DNA of 5,320 nt from an uncultured Lachnospiraceae bacterium (GTDB taxonomy: Bacteria; Bacillota; Clostridia; Lachnospirales; Lachnospiraceae): NCBI GenBank assembly GCA_902803155.1, contig CADCOU010000355.1, positions 1 through 5,320 of the forward strand, written 5' to 3'. Position 1 is the stretch's first letter. Each line of letters opens with the position of its first letter. Made by a program: the position numbers and the translations under genes. The notes below the pieces were generated by a model. That model did no database searches and had not been told where the DNA came from. It saw nothing but the letters and a program-made list of their open reading frames with translations. Below are positions 1-5,320 of the stretch, piece after piece.

Positions 1-784
1 CATTCGGCGCCGCTCCGTGCCAGCCTGCCTGGTTCTCCATGAAGGAAACGCCTTTGCCCTTAACGGTCTCCGCAATAATGACGGTCGGCTTTCCCTTGCA
101 CTCTGCAGCCTTTTCGAACGCATCCAGGATCTGCTCATAATCATGTCCGTCAATCCCGATGACATTCCATCCGAATGCGCGCCATTTATCCGCGATCGGC
201 TCGATGTTCATGACGTCTTCCACGTTTCCGTCGATCTGCAGATGGTTGTGGTCCACGATCCCGCACAGGTTGTCCAGCTTGAAATGAGCCGCAGACATTG
301 CTGCCTCCCAGATCTCGCCTTCTTCCTGCTCGCCGTCTCCCATCAGTGCGTATACACGGTTCGGTTTGCCGTCCGCCTTCGCCGCGGCCGCCATTCCGGC
401 TGCAACCGAGAGGCCCTGGCCGAGAGATCCGGAGGACACATCCAGGCCCGGAGTCTTGTGCATGTACGGATGTCCCTGCAGGATGCTTCCGAACTTACGG
501 AGCGTCATCAGCTCACTCTTCGGGAAATATCCAAGGTCTGCAAGCACTACATACAGTCCCGGATTGACATGCCCTTTGGAGAGGACGAAGCGGTCGCGCT
601 CTTCCCATTTCGGGTTCTTCGGATCCTGCTTCATCACATGATTGTAAAGTACATAGAGAATGTCGAGACATGACAGCGATCCGCCCGGATGGCCGGAACC
701 CGCCGCGTTCAGCATCTTCAGAAGATCGGCTCTCAGGAGCGTGCAGTGAGCAGCCGCTTCCTGAACATCTATTTTCTGCGCCAT
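1..784 (-). CDS. Transketolase, N-terminal (thiamine diphosphate-binding) subunit, partial at window edge
   Basis: This is the first half of a split transketolase, a cytosolic thiamine diphosphate (ThDP) enzyme that moves two-carbon ketol groups between sugars; the pyrimidine-binding half should be a separate downstream gene outside the window. The visible 261 codons run open to the left edge, so the last roughly 10-25 residues are missing, judging by the family's usual 270-290. Family landmarks are SGHPGG (30-35), RDRFVLSKGH (63-72), GHP (104-106), SGSLGQG (118-124), the ThDP/metal motif GDGEQEEG (149-156) through to N180, and HG (256-257). His32, 72, 105 and 256 align with the usual N-half histidines. 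The ATG at 784 has GGAGG six bases upstream. It follows pxpA in the same direction, 128 bp away. After SKGH the protein reads VNPG, where relatives more often have ASP or similar. The fold and subunit type are secure. The sugar substrate is not, because split transketolases also serve special pathways (for example SqwGH and AptAB). Confidence 0.95.
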   Translation of the reverse strand, partial: MAQKIDVQEAAAHCTLLRADLLKMLNAAGSGHPGGSLSCLDILYVLYNHVMKQDPKNPKWEERDRFVLSKGHVNPGLYVVLADLGYFPKSELMTLRKFGSILQGHPYMHKTPGLDVSSGSLGQGLSVAAGMAAAAKADGKPNRVYALMGDGEQEEGEIWEAAMSAAHFKLDNLCGIVDHNHLQIDGNVEDVMNIEPIADKWRAFGWNVIGIDGHDYEQILDAFEKAAECKGKPTVIIAETVKGKGVSFMENQAGWHGAAPN

Positions 785-806
785 TGTGTTCCTCCGTTTC
801 AAATTA

Positions 807-845
807 TCAGAAGTTTTTTGTGTCTTTTGTCTGCGTGCTGCTCAT
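807..845 (-). CDS. Possible 12-codon leader ORF between pxpA and the transketolase gene
   Basis: A short reading frame encodes MSSTQTKDTKNF and ends in TGA 22 bases before the transketolase start. It has a good ribosome binding site (GAGGAG, six bases before its ATG) and is in a different frame from the transketolase gene. It lies within the 128-bp gap, which is wide for this otherwise compact operon. It could be a small leader peptide that adjusts translation of the transketolase gene. It could equally be a chance ORF, since a frame this short with a purine-rich upstream stretch arises easily. The peptide is polar, with no hydrophobic segment and no run of one amino acid that would suggest classical attenuation. 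Confidence 0.2.
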   Translation of the reverse strand: MSSTQTKDTKNF

Positions 846-912
846 GAACCGCTCCTCACAGGATGGTCCAAGGTATTCTTTTCTGTTTCCCTGTATTCTT
901 TCAGGATTATCC

Positions 913-1680
913 TCACCTGCGGTTCTGGAAGCTCACGATCTCGATTCCTTCCTGCTGGAACCTCTCCCTGATCTTCTGTACGAAAGCCAGCGCCTTCGGT
1001 CCGTCGCCGTGTACGCAGAGGGTGTCTCCGCTGATATCCAGTTCCTTGCCGCTCCTCGCGATAACCTTTCCTTCCTTGACCATACGCACGCAGCGATCGA
1101 TGGCGATGCTCTCGTCCGTGATCATGGATCCCTCTTCCTTCCTGGGAACCAGGGACAGGTCATCCATGTACGCGCGGTCCGCGAAGATCTCCGCTTTCGC
1201 CTGAAGACCGATCTTAACAGCTTCCTCTCCCAGAACGGCGCCTGCGCAGTAGTAAATGATCAGTTCCGGATCGATCTCATAGACTGCCTCGACGATCGCC
1301 CTGGAAACTTCACGGTCATACTGGCAGAGATTGCCGAGCGCGCCGTGAGGGGCGACATGCTGCAGCCTCATGCCGGCGCTGGTGACAAACGCGTTCAGCG
1401 CGCCGATCTGATACTTCATATAGTTCTTGACCTCAGCCTGGGACAGGACCATCTTGCGCCTTCCGAATCCCATGAGGTCCGGATAGCCGGGATGCGCCCC
1501 CACACTGACACCGTTCTCTTTTGCCATCTGAACGGTCTTTGCCATAACCATCGGATCGCCTGCATGGAATCCACATGCTACGTTTGCCGAACTCACGGAC
1601 CGGATGATCTGGTCATCCCCTCCGATCTTATAGGCTCCGAAGCTTTCGCCCATGTCACTGTTCAGATCTACCTGAAACAT
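913..1680 (-). CDS. pxpA: 5-oxoprolinase-type subunit A (LamB/YcsF family)
   Basis: This 255-residue protein belongs to the LamB/YcsF family, subunit A of the bacterial ATP-dependent 5-oxoprolinase PxpABC, which opens 5-oxoproline (pyroglutamate) to glutamate in the cytosol. Visible family motifs are DLNSDMGESFG (5-15), SSANVACGFHAGDP (30-43), GAHPGYPDLMGFGRR (61-75), APHGALGN (110-117), FADRAY (166-171), SLVPR (176-180) and VHGDG (223-227). The length is normal. The ATG at 1680 is preceded by AAAGGGG nine bases upstream, and it starts 31 bp after pxpC ends, so it is very likely in the same transcript. Family members usually read KPHGALYN, with Lys where Ala110 lies and an aromatic residue where Gly116 lies. 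The changes fall in one of the family's most conserved segments. Family assignment is very secure; activity on 5-oxoproline itself is less certain. Confidence 0.95.
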   Translation of the reverse strand: MFQVDLNSDMGESFGAYKIGGDDQIIRSVSSANVACGFHAGDPMVMAKTVQMAKENGVSVGAHPGYPDLMGFGRRKMVLSQAEVKNYMKYQIGALNAFVTSAGMRLQHVAPHGALGNLCQYDREVSRAIVEAVYEIDPELIIYYCAGAVLGEEAVKIGLQAKAEIFADRAYMDDLSLVPRKEEGSMITDESIAIDRCVRMVKEGKVIARSGKELDISGDTLCVHGDGPKALAFVQKIRERFQQEGIEIVSFQNRR

Positions 1681-1711
1681 GTCCGTATTCCCCTTTCTCG
1701 TCTATTCTGAA

Positions 1712-2818
1712 TCATTTCCACTTCTGGATCGTGACCTCATATGCCTTTCCGTTGATGCATATGGTTACATCCTTTGTATATTCAAACTCATGTGCAGCCT
1801 CAGCTGCCGGGGCAGCGGCTGCAGCGGGAGCAGATGCCTGGGGCACCTCTTCCCCCTCTTCAGGCAGATGAGCGGGATCCTGCACACGCTTTCTGAGTGA
1901 TTCCAGCCTGTCCGCTTCTTCCTTAAGAAGGTCCTGAGCCTGTTCAACCGTCACTTCCTTAAACCGGACGCGGTCGCCTGCCTTGCACTGTCCGATCAGC
2001 GGGAGATCTGCCGTGATCACGGTCGCGATCTTCGTATATCCGCCTACTGTCGCACGCTCTGCAGTCATTACGATCGGAAGTCCCGTCCCGGGTACCTGGA
2101 TCGATCCTGTGACTACACCGTCCGAAATGATATTGCTGTCAGTCTTATGCTCTATCTTTGCCCCTTCGAGGCGGTATCCCTGCCTGTCAAAGTCCTGTCC
2201 GACTGTATACTCACTGCCGAGGAAGGTCCGGATCCCATCTTCCGTAAACCTGTCTTCCTGAGGCCCCATGATCACACGGAGTGTCCTGGTTCCCGCCGGA
2301 ATCTGCTCCGGCTCAGTGAAATACGTCTCCAAATGCTGCAGCTCTCCCGCTGCAGGACGGACCTCCAGGACATCATCCTTCTGAAGCTTACGACCGTCCA
2401 GCCCGCCAAAGTTCTTCCCGAGCATCGTTGCCCGGCTTCCCATCACAGGCTTCACGTCGATTCCGCCGCTGACTGCCAGATAGGCGCGGCATCCGCTCAT
2501 GGCAAACCCGAGTTTCAGGACATCGCCGGCCTGCACAGGCAGTGCCTTATAAGTTCCTGCCTTTACCCCGTTCAGCATGGCTCCCATGTCGGCGCCGGTC
2601 AGTGCGATAACTGCAGGGGCAGTGAACTTCAGTTCCGCTCCCATGACTGTCATCTCCAGTCCGGCTTCATCCGGCTCATTTCCGACCAGAATATTCGCTG
2701 TCCGGAATGCATGCGCATCCATCGGTCCTGAGGGGGATACTCCGAACTGCTGATAACCGTTTCTTCCGCCGTCCTGGACACTGGTCAGGATTCCGGGGGA
2801 CAGCACTACGATCGCCAT
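1712..2818 (-). CDS. pxpC: 5-oxoprolinase-type subunit C (AHS2/KipA family) with C-terminal extension
   Basis: This 368-residue protein is an AHS2/KipA-family protein, subunit C of the 5-oxoprolinase complex, partner of PxpB and related to a domain of urea amidolyase. Motifs are PGILTSVQDGGR (8-19), GYQQFGVSPSGPMD (21-34), ANILVGN (41-47), ALTGAD (72-77), YLAVSGGIDVKPVMGSRAT (113-131), RQGYRLEG (212-219), IISDGVVTGSIQVPG (230-244) and GGYTKIATVI (259-268). The core ends near residue 312. An acidic stretch follows, then an Ala/Pro-rich linker (about 325-343) and a short tail (344-368) that resembles the strand before a biotinyl domain. The ATG at 2818 lies two bases after the pxpB stop, with AAGGAGG inside the end of pxpB, so the two are translationally linked. 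Where relatives usually read DRQTTGGYP, this protein has ERATVGGYT. Alternatives are a carboxylase-associated AHS2 subunit or a KipA-like regulator. Confidence 0.93.
   Translation of the reverse strand: MAIVVLSPGILTSVQDGGRNGYQQFGVSPSGPMDAHAFRTANILVGNEPDEAGLEMTVMGAELKFTAPAVIALTGADMGAMLNGVKAGTYKALPVQAGDVLKLGFAMSGCRAYLAVSGGIDVKPVMGSRATMLGKNFGGLDGRKLQKDDVLEVRPAAGELQHLETYFTEPEQIPAGTRTLRVIMGPQEDRFTEDGIRTFLGSEYTVGQDFDRQGYRLEGAKIEHKTDSNIISDGVVTGSIQVPGTGLPIVMTAERATVGGYTKIATVITADLPLIGQCKAGDRVRFKEVTVEQAQDLLKEEADRLESLRKRVQDPAHLPEEGEEVPQASAPAAAAAPAAEAAHEFEYTKDVTICINGKAYEVTIQKWK
1715..1879 (-). other. Ala/Pro linker and truncated biotin-carrier-like tail at the C-terminus of PxpC
   Basis: Residues 314-368 of PxpC extend beyond the AHS2 core. 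They form an acidic segment, an Ala/Pro-rich linker like those tethering biotinyl domains, and then DVTICINGKAYEVTIQKW. The last part resembles the VTVNGKxYEVxVE strand found ahead of the biotinyl domain in decarboxylase gamma subunits and biotin carrier proteins. The protein stops directly after it. No AMKM-type biotinylation motif follows, and the 31-bp gap to pxpA leaves no room for a frameshifted remainder. The resemblance is a pattern judgement made by eye, not a computed match. Confidence 0.5.
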
Positions 2819-2820
2819 CT

Positions 2821-3549
2821 TCAGTCCTCCTTCTCCCAGGTACGGCAGACATAAGTGCCCGCTTCAACCTGCTTTTTGATGTCAAGATACTCTTCCCTGC
2901 TGACCGGAGTGTGGTGGATCCACTGACCCGCCTTAAGCAGGAACGGGTTCTCCTTGCGATAGTCGCATGCCAGCACCGGAGTCGATCCGATGATGTTCCA
3001 GCCGCAGGGCTGGTCAAACGGAATGATGTCGGACAATGCCAGCTGTACCACAATGCTCCCGCTGGGTATCTTCAGCCTCGGATTTTCCATCCTCTTGAAA
3101 GAAAACGGATTTTCAAATCTCGCTGTATACGGATGTCCGGGTGCAAACCCGAGCATGTATACGAAGTAATCGCTCTGACTGTGGATCCGGATGACTTCTT
3201 CCTCGGATTTATTCTCAAGCTGCGCGATATGCTCCAGGTCAACTGCGTATTCTTTGTCGTAGCAGACCGGGATCTCTGTAACGATCGCCGGAGGCATACT
3301 CACCTGATCCATATGTCCGAGTCTTGAAAGGACCTCATCGCGCACCTTCTTCATGCGGATCTTCAGCGGATCATAGCAGATCAGCAGAGCCCGGTAGGTA
3401 GGTATCAGATCCCCCATCCCGTCAAACGGGGATTGCTCAAGTGTGTATTTCAGAGCCCTGACCCTGGAATTGACCTCCAGGCTGATCTCATTTTCAAATT
3501 CGACCAGCAGCGCACTGTCGCCTGCCGGGCGGATCACAGCCTCTGACAT
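2821..3549 (-). CDS. pxpB: 5-oxoprolinase-type subunit B (AHS1/KipI family)
   Basis: This 242-residue protein belongs to the AHS1/KipI family. It is subunit B of the ATP-dependent 5-oxoprolinase and pairs with PxpC; the family also includes the B. subtilis KinA inhibitor KipI and one domain of urea amidolyase. Motifs are RPAGDSALLVEFE (7-19), NSRVRAL (27-33), IPTYRALLICYDP (49-61), EIPVCYD (92-98), DLEHIAQ (104-110), YMLGFAPGHPY (131-141) and PCGWNIIGSTP (181-191). The ATG at 3549 is chosen because AAGGAG lies eight bases upstream and the family sequence begins at once. A GTG at 3582 and an in-frame ATG at 3576 would add only unconserved residues and lack such a site. The consensus near 139-143 is usually FPYLGG and near 182-190 usually GGWxxIGRTP. 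Here HPYTA and CGW..GSTP are found, so several otherwise near-invariant residues differ. Confidence 0.94.
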   Translation of the reverse strand: MSEAVIRPAGDSALLVEFENEISLEVNSRVRALKYTLEQSPFDGMGDLIPTYRALLICYDPLKIRMKKVRDEVLSRLGHMDQVSMPPAIVTEIPVCYDKEYAVDLEHIAQLENKSEEEVIRIHSQSDYFVYMLGFAPGHPYTARFENPFSFKRMENPRLKIPSGSIVVQLALSDIIPFDQPCGWNIIGSTPVLACDYRKENPFLLKAGQWIHHTPVSREEYLDIKKQVEAGTYVCRTWEKED

Positions 3550-3557
3550 GGTGTTTG

Positions 3558-3563
3558 CTCCTT
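3558..3563 (-). promoter_or_regulatory. Ribosome binding site fixing the pxpB start at 3549
   Basis: AAGGAG on the minus strand is eight bases before the ATG at 3549. It supports this start over the GTG at 3582 and the ATG at 3576, which have no comparable purine-rich site at the right distance. Confidence 0.8.
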
Positions 3564-3618
3564 CTGTAAAATCCATATTCACGGCAGCTTCCCCACAGAG
3601 CGTGCACAGGATAATCTG

Positions 3619-4299
3619 TTAGTCAACAAACTCAAACCCTACTTTTTCCAGGGTTTCCTGTACCCACGGACGCGGCCATTCGCCTCTGGTGAGGATGCCT
3701 TCCAGCTGTTTTTCCTCGCCTGCGTGATATGCTTTCGCCTTCTCTGCGATCTCTTTGGCATACTCCGGATTGATCACGATGATGCCGTCCGCGTCTCCGA
3801 CGATGATGTCGCCGGGGTTGATGATGATCCCTGCGAAGGATACCGGGAAGTTCATCTCGCCGGGGCCGTTCTTGTACGGTCCGTTCGGTGTCACGCCCTT
3901 CGCATATACCGGGAAGTCGAACTCTCTTAAGGTAGCACTGTCGCGTACGCAGCCGTCGATGATGATGCCTGCAAGGCCTCTCTTCTTCGCGTAGTTGCTC
4001 ATGATCTCACCGCACATGGAGCGGCTCATGGATCCTTTGTTTGCCAGAACGATGACGTCGCCCGGCTGAGCCATATCCAGAGCTGCGTGGAACAGGAGGT
4101 TGTCGCCTGCCGGTGCATTGACCGTGAAGGCGGTTCCGAGAAGCTTTGCGTTCGGGTTCAGCGGGAAGATGCTGGAATCGACCGCTGCGATCCTTCCCAT
4201 GTTGTCGTCGATATTGGCTACCGGGATACCGCGGAATGCTTCTACCAGTTCCTTTGCCGGTCTCTCAAAGTTCTTTTTGATCCTGCATCCTAAAGACAT
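3619..4299 (-). CDS. RraA-like aldolase / decarboxylase family protein
   Basis: This 226-residue protein belongs to the RraA-like family, often mislabelled dimethylmenaquinone methyltransferase. Characterised catalytic members are metal-dependent 4-hydroxy-4-methyl-2-oxoglutarate / 4-carboxy-4-hydroxy-2-oxoadipate aldolases, which release pyruvate and also decarboxylate oxaloacetate; E. coli RraA instead inhibits RNase E. Motifs are NIDDNMGR (29-36), GTAFTVNAPAGDNL (55-68), QPGDVIVL (78-85), GEIM (97-100), GIIIDGCVRD (111-120), DFPVYA (128-133), GPGEMN (145-150) and PGDIIVGDADGIIVI (162-176). Arg119-Asp120 correspond to the Arg-Asp pair used for substrate and metal binding in the aldolases, which favours an enzyme over an RNase regulator. 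The C-terminal tail (about 200-226) is typical of the longer enzymatic members. The ATG at 4299 has AAGGAG eight bases upstream. It is the first gene of the operon, 69 bp before pxpB. The substrate cannot be read from the sequence. Confidence 0.9.
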   Translation of the reverse strand: MSLGCRIKKNFERPAKELVEAFRGIPVANIDDNMGRIAAVDSSIFPLNPNAKLLGTAFTVNAPAGDNLLFHAALDMAQPGDVIVLANKGSMSRSMCGEIMSNYAKKRGLAGIIIDGCVRDSATLREFDFPVYAKGVTPNGPYKNGPGEMNFPVSFAGIIINPGDIIVGDADGIIVINPEYAKEIAEKAKAYHAGEEKQLEGILTRGEWPRPWVQETLEKVGFEFVD

Positions 4300-4322
4300 G
4301 ATTCATTCTCCTTATGTTTGTG

Positions 4323-4336
4323 TTTATATATATAAA
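4323..4336. repeat. Perfect 14-bp AT palindrome in the divergent promoter region
   Basis: TTTATATATATAAA reads identically on both strands. It lies between the two divergent genes, about 24 bases upstream of the lyase start codon. It could be a core promoter element for the lyase operon, part of an operator, or simply easily melted DNA. Low-complexity TA runs form palindromes by chance. Confidence 0.5.
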
Positions 4337-4344
4337 ACGTGTTA

Positions 4345-4359
4345 ATATATCTTGTGTAT
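4345..4359. promoter_or_regulatory. Candidate LysR-type T-N11-A binding site
   Basis: ATATATCTTGTGTAT forms an interrupted dyad with outer arms ATA.A and T.TAT, and it fits the T-N11-A spacing typical of LysR-type regulator sites (T at 4346, A at 4358). It lies in the shared upstream region next to the regulator gene, as expected for autoregulation and divergent activation. The match is weak, and such patterns are common in AT-rich DNA. Confidence 0.25.
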
Positions 4360-4390
4360 GATCCAAACGATTCATCTGCATGCTCTTCAC

Positions 4391-4397
4391 GAGGAGG
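4391..4397 (+). promoter_or_regulatory. Ribosome binding site fixing the LysR gene start at 4403
   Basis: GAGGAGG lies five bases before the ATG at 4403, which begins directly with the conserved LysR N-terminus. In-frame TTG (4352) and ATG (4358) codons further upstream lack such a site and would add unconserved residues inside the promoter region. Confidence 0.8.
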
Positions 4398-4402
4398 TTC
4401 CC

Positions 4403-5320
4403 ATGACACTTGCCGAGATCGAAACTTTTTTATCTGTCGTCAGCACCAAGAGCGTTACCCGGACATCCGAGCTTTTATTTCTCTCGCAGCCGACCATCAG
4501 CCACAGACTCTCTTCCCTGGAAGATGAGCTCGGCTTCGAACTGGTCGTCCGCCGGAAGGGTCACAAGATGATCGAGCTTACCCCTAAGGGAGAGGAGTTT
4601 ATCCCGATCGCGGAGCGCTGGTCTTCTCTCTGGAAAGAGACGATGGCTCTCAGGAATAATGATGACCGCTATCTGCTCACGGTCGGATGTACCGATTCCC
4701 TGAGTCTTTCTGTCATGGCCCCTCTGTATGAGCAGCTCCTGAAGTACGACTCCCGGATCGATCTCAGCATCCAGACGCATCATTCTTCCGAACTCTATGC
4801 GATGCTGAACAACCACGACATCGACCTTGGCTTTGTCTATCACCAGCTTCACTACACCGGGATCCTGACCGACCGCCTCTTCGAGGAGAAGCTGTATCTC
4901 GTGCAGACCGATACTCCTTCGATCGGGAAGAAGCGGATCCACACGGATGAGCTGGACTCCTTCCGGGAACTGTTCCTCAGCTGGGATGATAAATACCAGC
5001 TCTGGCATGACCGATGGATGGCGGATTCTCCCCGTGCTCACATACAGGCAGACGCTATCGGCATCCTGGAGCTTCTGTGGAACCGCCCGGACAACTGGAT
5101 CATTGCCCCGGAATCCGTCGTGATCACGCTTGCGAAAAGGCGTCCTGTCTACGTCAGCGAGATCATCAACCAGCCTCCCAACCGTGTATGCTACCGGATC
5201 CGGCACCGCTATCCGAAGCTGACCAGCCTGAAAGCGGCCGAAGCTTTTGAAGAGGCACTGTCCCGCTATCTGGATTCACGCGATACGCAGATCCCGATCG
5301 GAAAAGTCTGGCGCCTGTGA
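4403..5320 (+). CDS. LysR-family transcriptional regulator
   Basis: This 305-residue protein has the normal length and layout of a LysR-type regulator: an N-terminal winged helix-turn-helix (about 1-60), a linker helix (about 60-88) and a periplasmic-binding-protein-like effector domain (about 90-290). The DNA-binding segment shows MTLAEIETFLSVV (1-13), the helix-turn-helix core SELLFLSQPTISHRLSSLE (22-40), and DELGFELVVRR (41-51) followed by ELTPKGEEF (58-66). The effector domain opens with LLTVGCTDSLSLSVM (91-105) and contains NNHDIDLGFV (136-145). The start is fixed by GAGGAGG five bases before the ATG, and the stop codon is the last three bases of the window. Divergent placement next to the lyase-pxp-transketolase genes suggests that it controls them in response to a pathway intermediate and represses itself, as is usual for this family. 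The effector is unknown. Confidence 0.95.
   Translation: MTLAEIETFLSVVSTKSVTRTSELLFLSQPTISHRLSSLEDELGFELVVRRKGHKMIELTPKGEEFIPIAERWSSLWKETMALRNNDDRYLLTVGCTDSLSLSVMAPLYEQLLKYDSRIDLSIQTHHSSELYAMLNNHDIDLGFVYHQLHYTGILTDRLFEEKLYLVQTDTPSIGKKRIHTDELDSFRELFLSWDDKYQLWHDRWMADSPRAHIQADAIGILELLWNRPDNWIIAPESVVITLAKRRPVYVSEIINQPPNRVCYRIRHRYPKLTSLKAAEAFEEALSRYLDSRDTQIPIGKVWRL

Larger units (their letters stand above)
4300..4402. promoter_or_regulatory. Divergent AT-rich promoter/operator region between the lyase operon and the LysR gene
   Basis: The 103 bp between the two divergent start codons must carry both promoters, and the middle (about 4320-4362) is strikingly AT-rich against its surroundings. TAATAT (4343-4348) and TATGAT (4357-4362) are possible -10 elements for the regulator gene. 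On the other strand TATATT and TATATA stretches could serve the operon. No convincing -35 box is seen for either direction, as is common for promoters needing a LysR-type activator. Both flanks hold clear ribosome binding sites (4308-4313 on minus, 4391-4397 on plus). Confidence 0.6.

Noticed and set aside
17..673. Open frame of 218 codons on the plus strand
   Set aside because: It is antisense to the transketolase subunit, whose motifs run without a break through this region.
1..784. Transketolase as a broken gene or pseudogene
   Set aside because: The reading frame is uninterrupted, with all expected N-half motifs. It is simply cut by the window edge, and the lack of a C-half domain is normal for split transketolases.
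903..913. AGGATTATCCT palindrome at the end of pxpA as a terminator
   Set aside because: The inverted repeat has only a one-base centre, which cannot form a hairpin loop, and no T run follows on the minus strand.
670..1710. Long open frame of 346 codons on the plus strand
   Set aside because: It lies fully antisense to pxpA, which has clear family motifs and a good ribosome binding site. The translated product shows no recognisable domain and is explained as the shadow of a codon-biased gene.
1681..1714. Frameshift that would restore a full biotinyl domain on PxpC
   Set aside because: Only 31 bases separate the PxpC stop from the pxpA start, so about 70 further residues with a biotinylation lysine cannot fit.
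3550..3618. Regulatory element or terminator between the RraA-like gene and pxpB
   Set aside because: The 69-bp gap contains only short chance repeats (such as GTGCAC), no stable stem with a T run, and the pxpB ribosome binding site.
4475..5206. Open frame of 243 codons on the minus strand
   Set aside because: It is antisense to the LysR gene, has no recognisable domain, and is a shadow of the real gene.

Overview
The window looks like part of a bacterial chromosome from the Firmicutes, most plausibly a class Clostridia / Lachnospiraceae-type gut anaerobe. This is an inference from strong AGGAGG-type ribosome binding sites in front of every gene, tight gene packing, a two-gene (split) transketolase and a moderately GC-rich composition. 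No taxonomic marker is present. No RNA gene, insertion sequence, CRISPR array or prophage gene was seen, and no gene-free stretch exceeds about 130 bases.

Layout. Five genes lie on the minus strand and read leftward from about 4299: an RraA-like aldolase/lyase (3619-4299), then PxpB (2821-3549), PxpC (1712-2818) and PxpA (913-1680), the three subunits of a 5-oxoprolinase-type enzyme, and finally the N-terminal subunit of a split transketolase (784 to the left edge, where it is cut off). A possible 12-codon leader ORF sits in the 128-bp gap between pxpA and the transketolase gene. A LysR-type regulator (4403-5320) is transcribed divergently to the right. It shares a 103-bp AT-rich intergenic region with the aldolase gene, which holds a perfect 14-bp palindrome and a weak T-N11-A dyad.

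How the genes may work together. The arrangement looks like one LysR-controlled catabolic operon. In the characterised case, PxpABC opens a cyclic amide (5-oxoproline) with ATP to give glutamate. RraA-family proteins include metal-dependent pyruvate-releasing aldolases and oxaloacetate decarboxylases. Split transketolases move two-carbon ketol units and are sometimes recruited to special carbohydrate pathways. This combination is not the usual pxp locus with its transporter or biotin-carboxylase neighbours. All three Pxp-like subunits differ from the usual consensus at highly conserved motifs, and PxpC carries a C-terminal tail that resembles the start of a biotin-carrier domain cut short. The most interesting reading is a specialised Pxp-like complex acting on a substrate other than 5-oxoproline, within an uncharacterised catabolic pathway. 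The sequence alone does not prove this.
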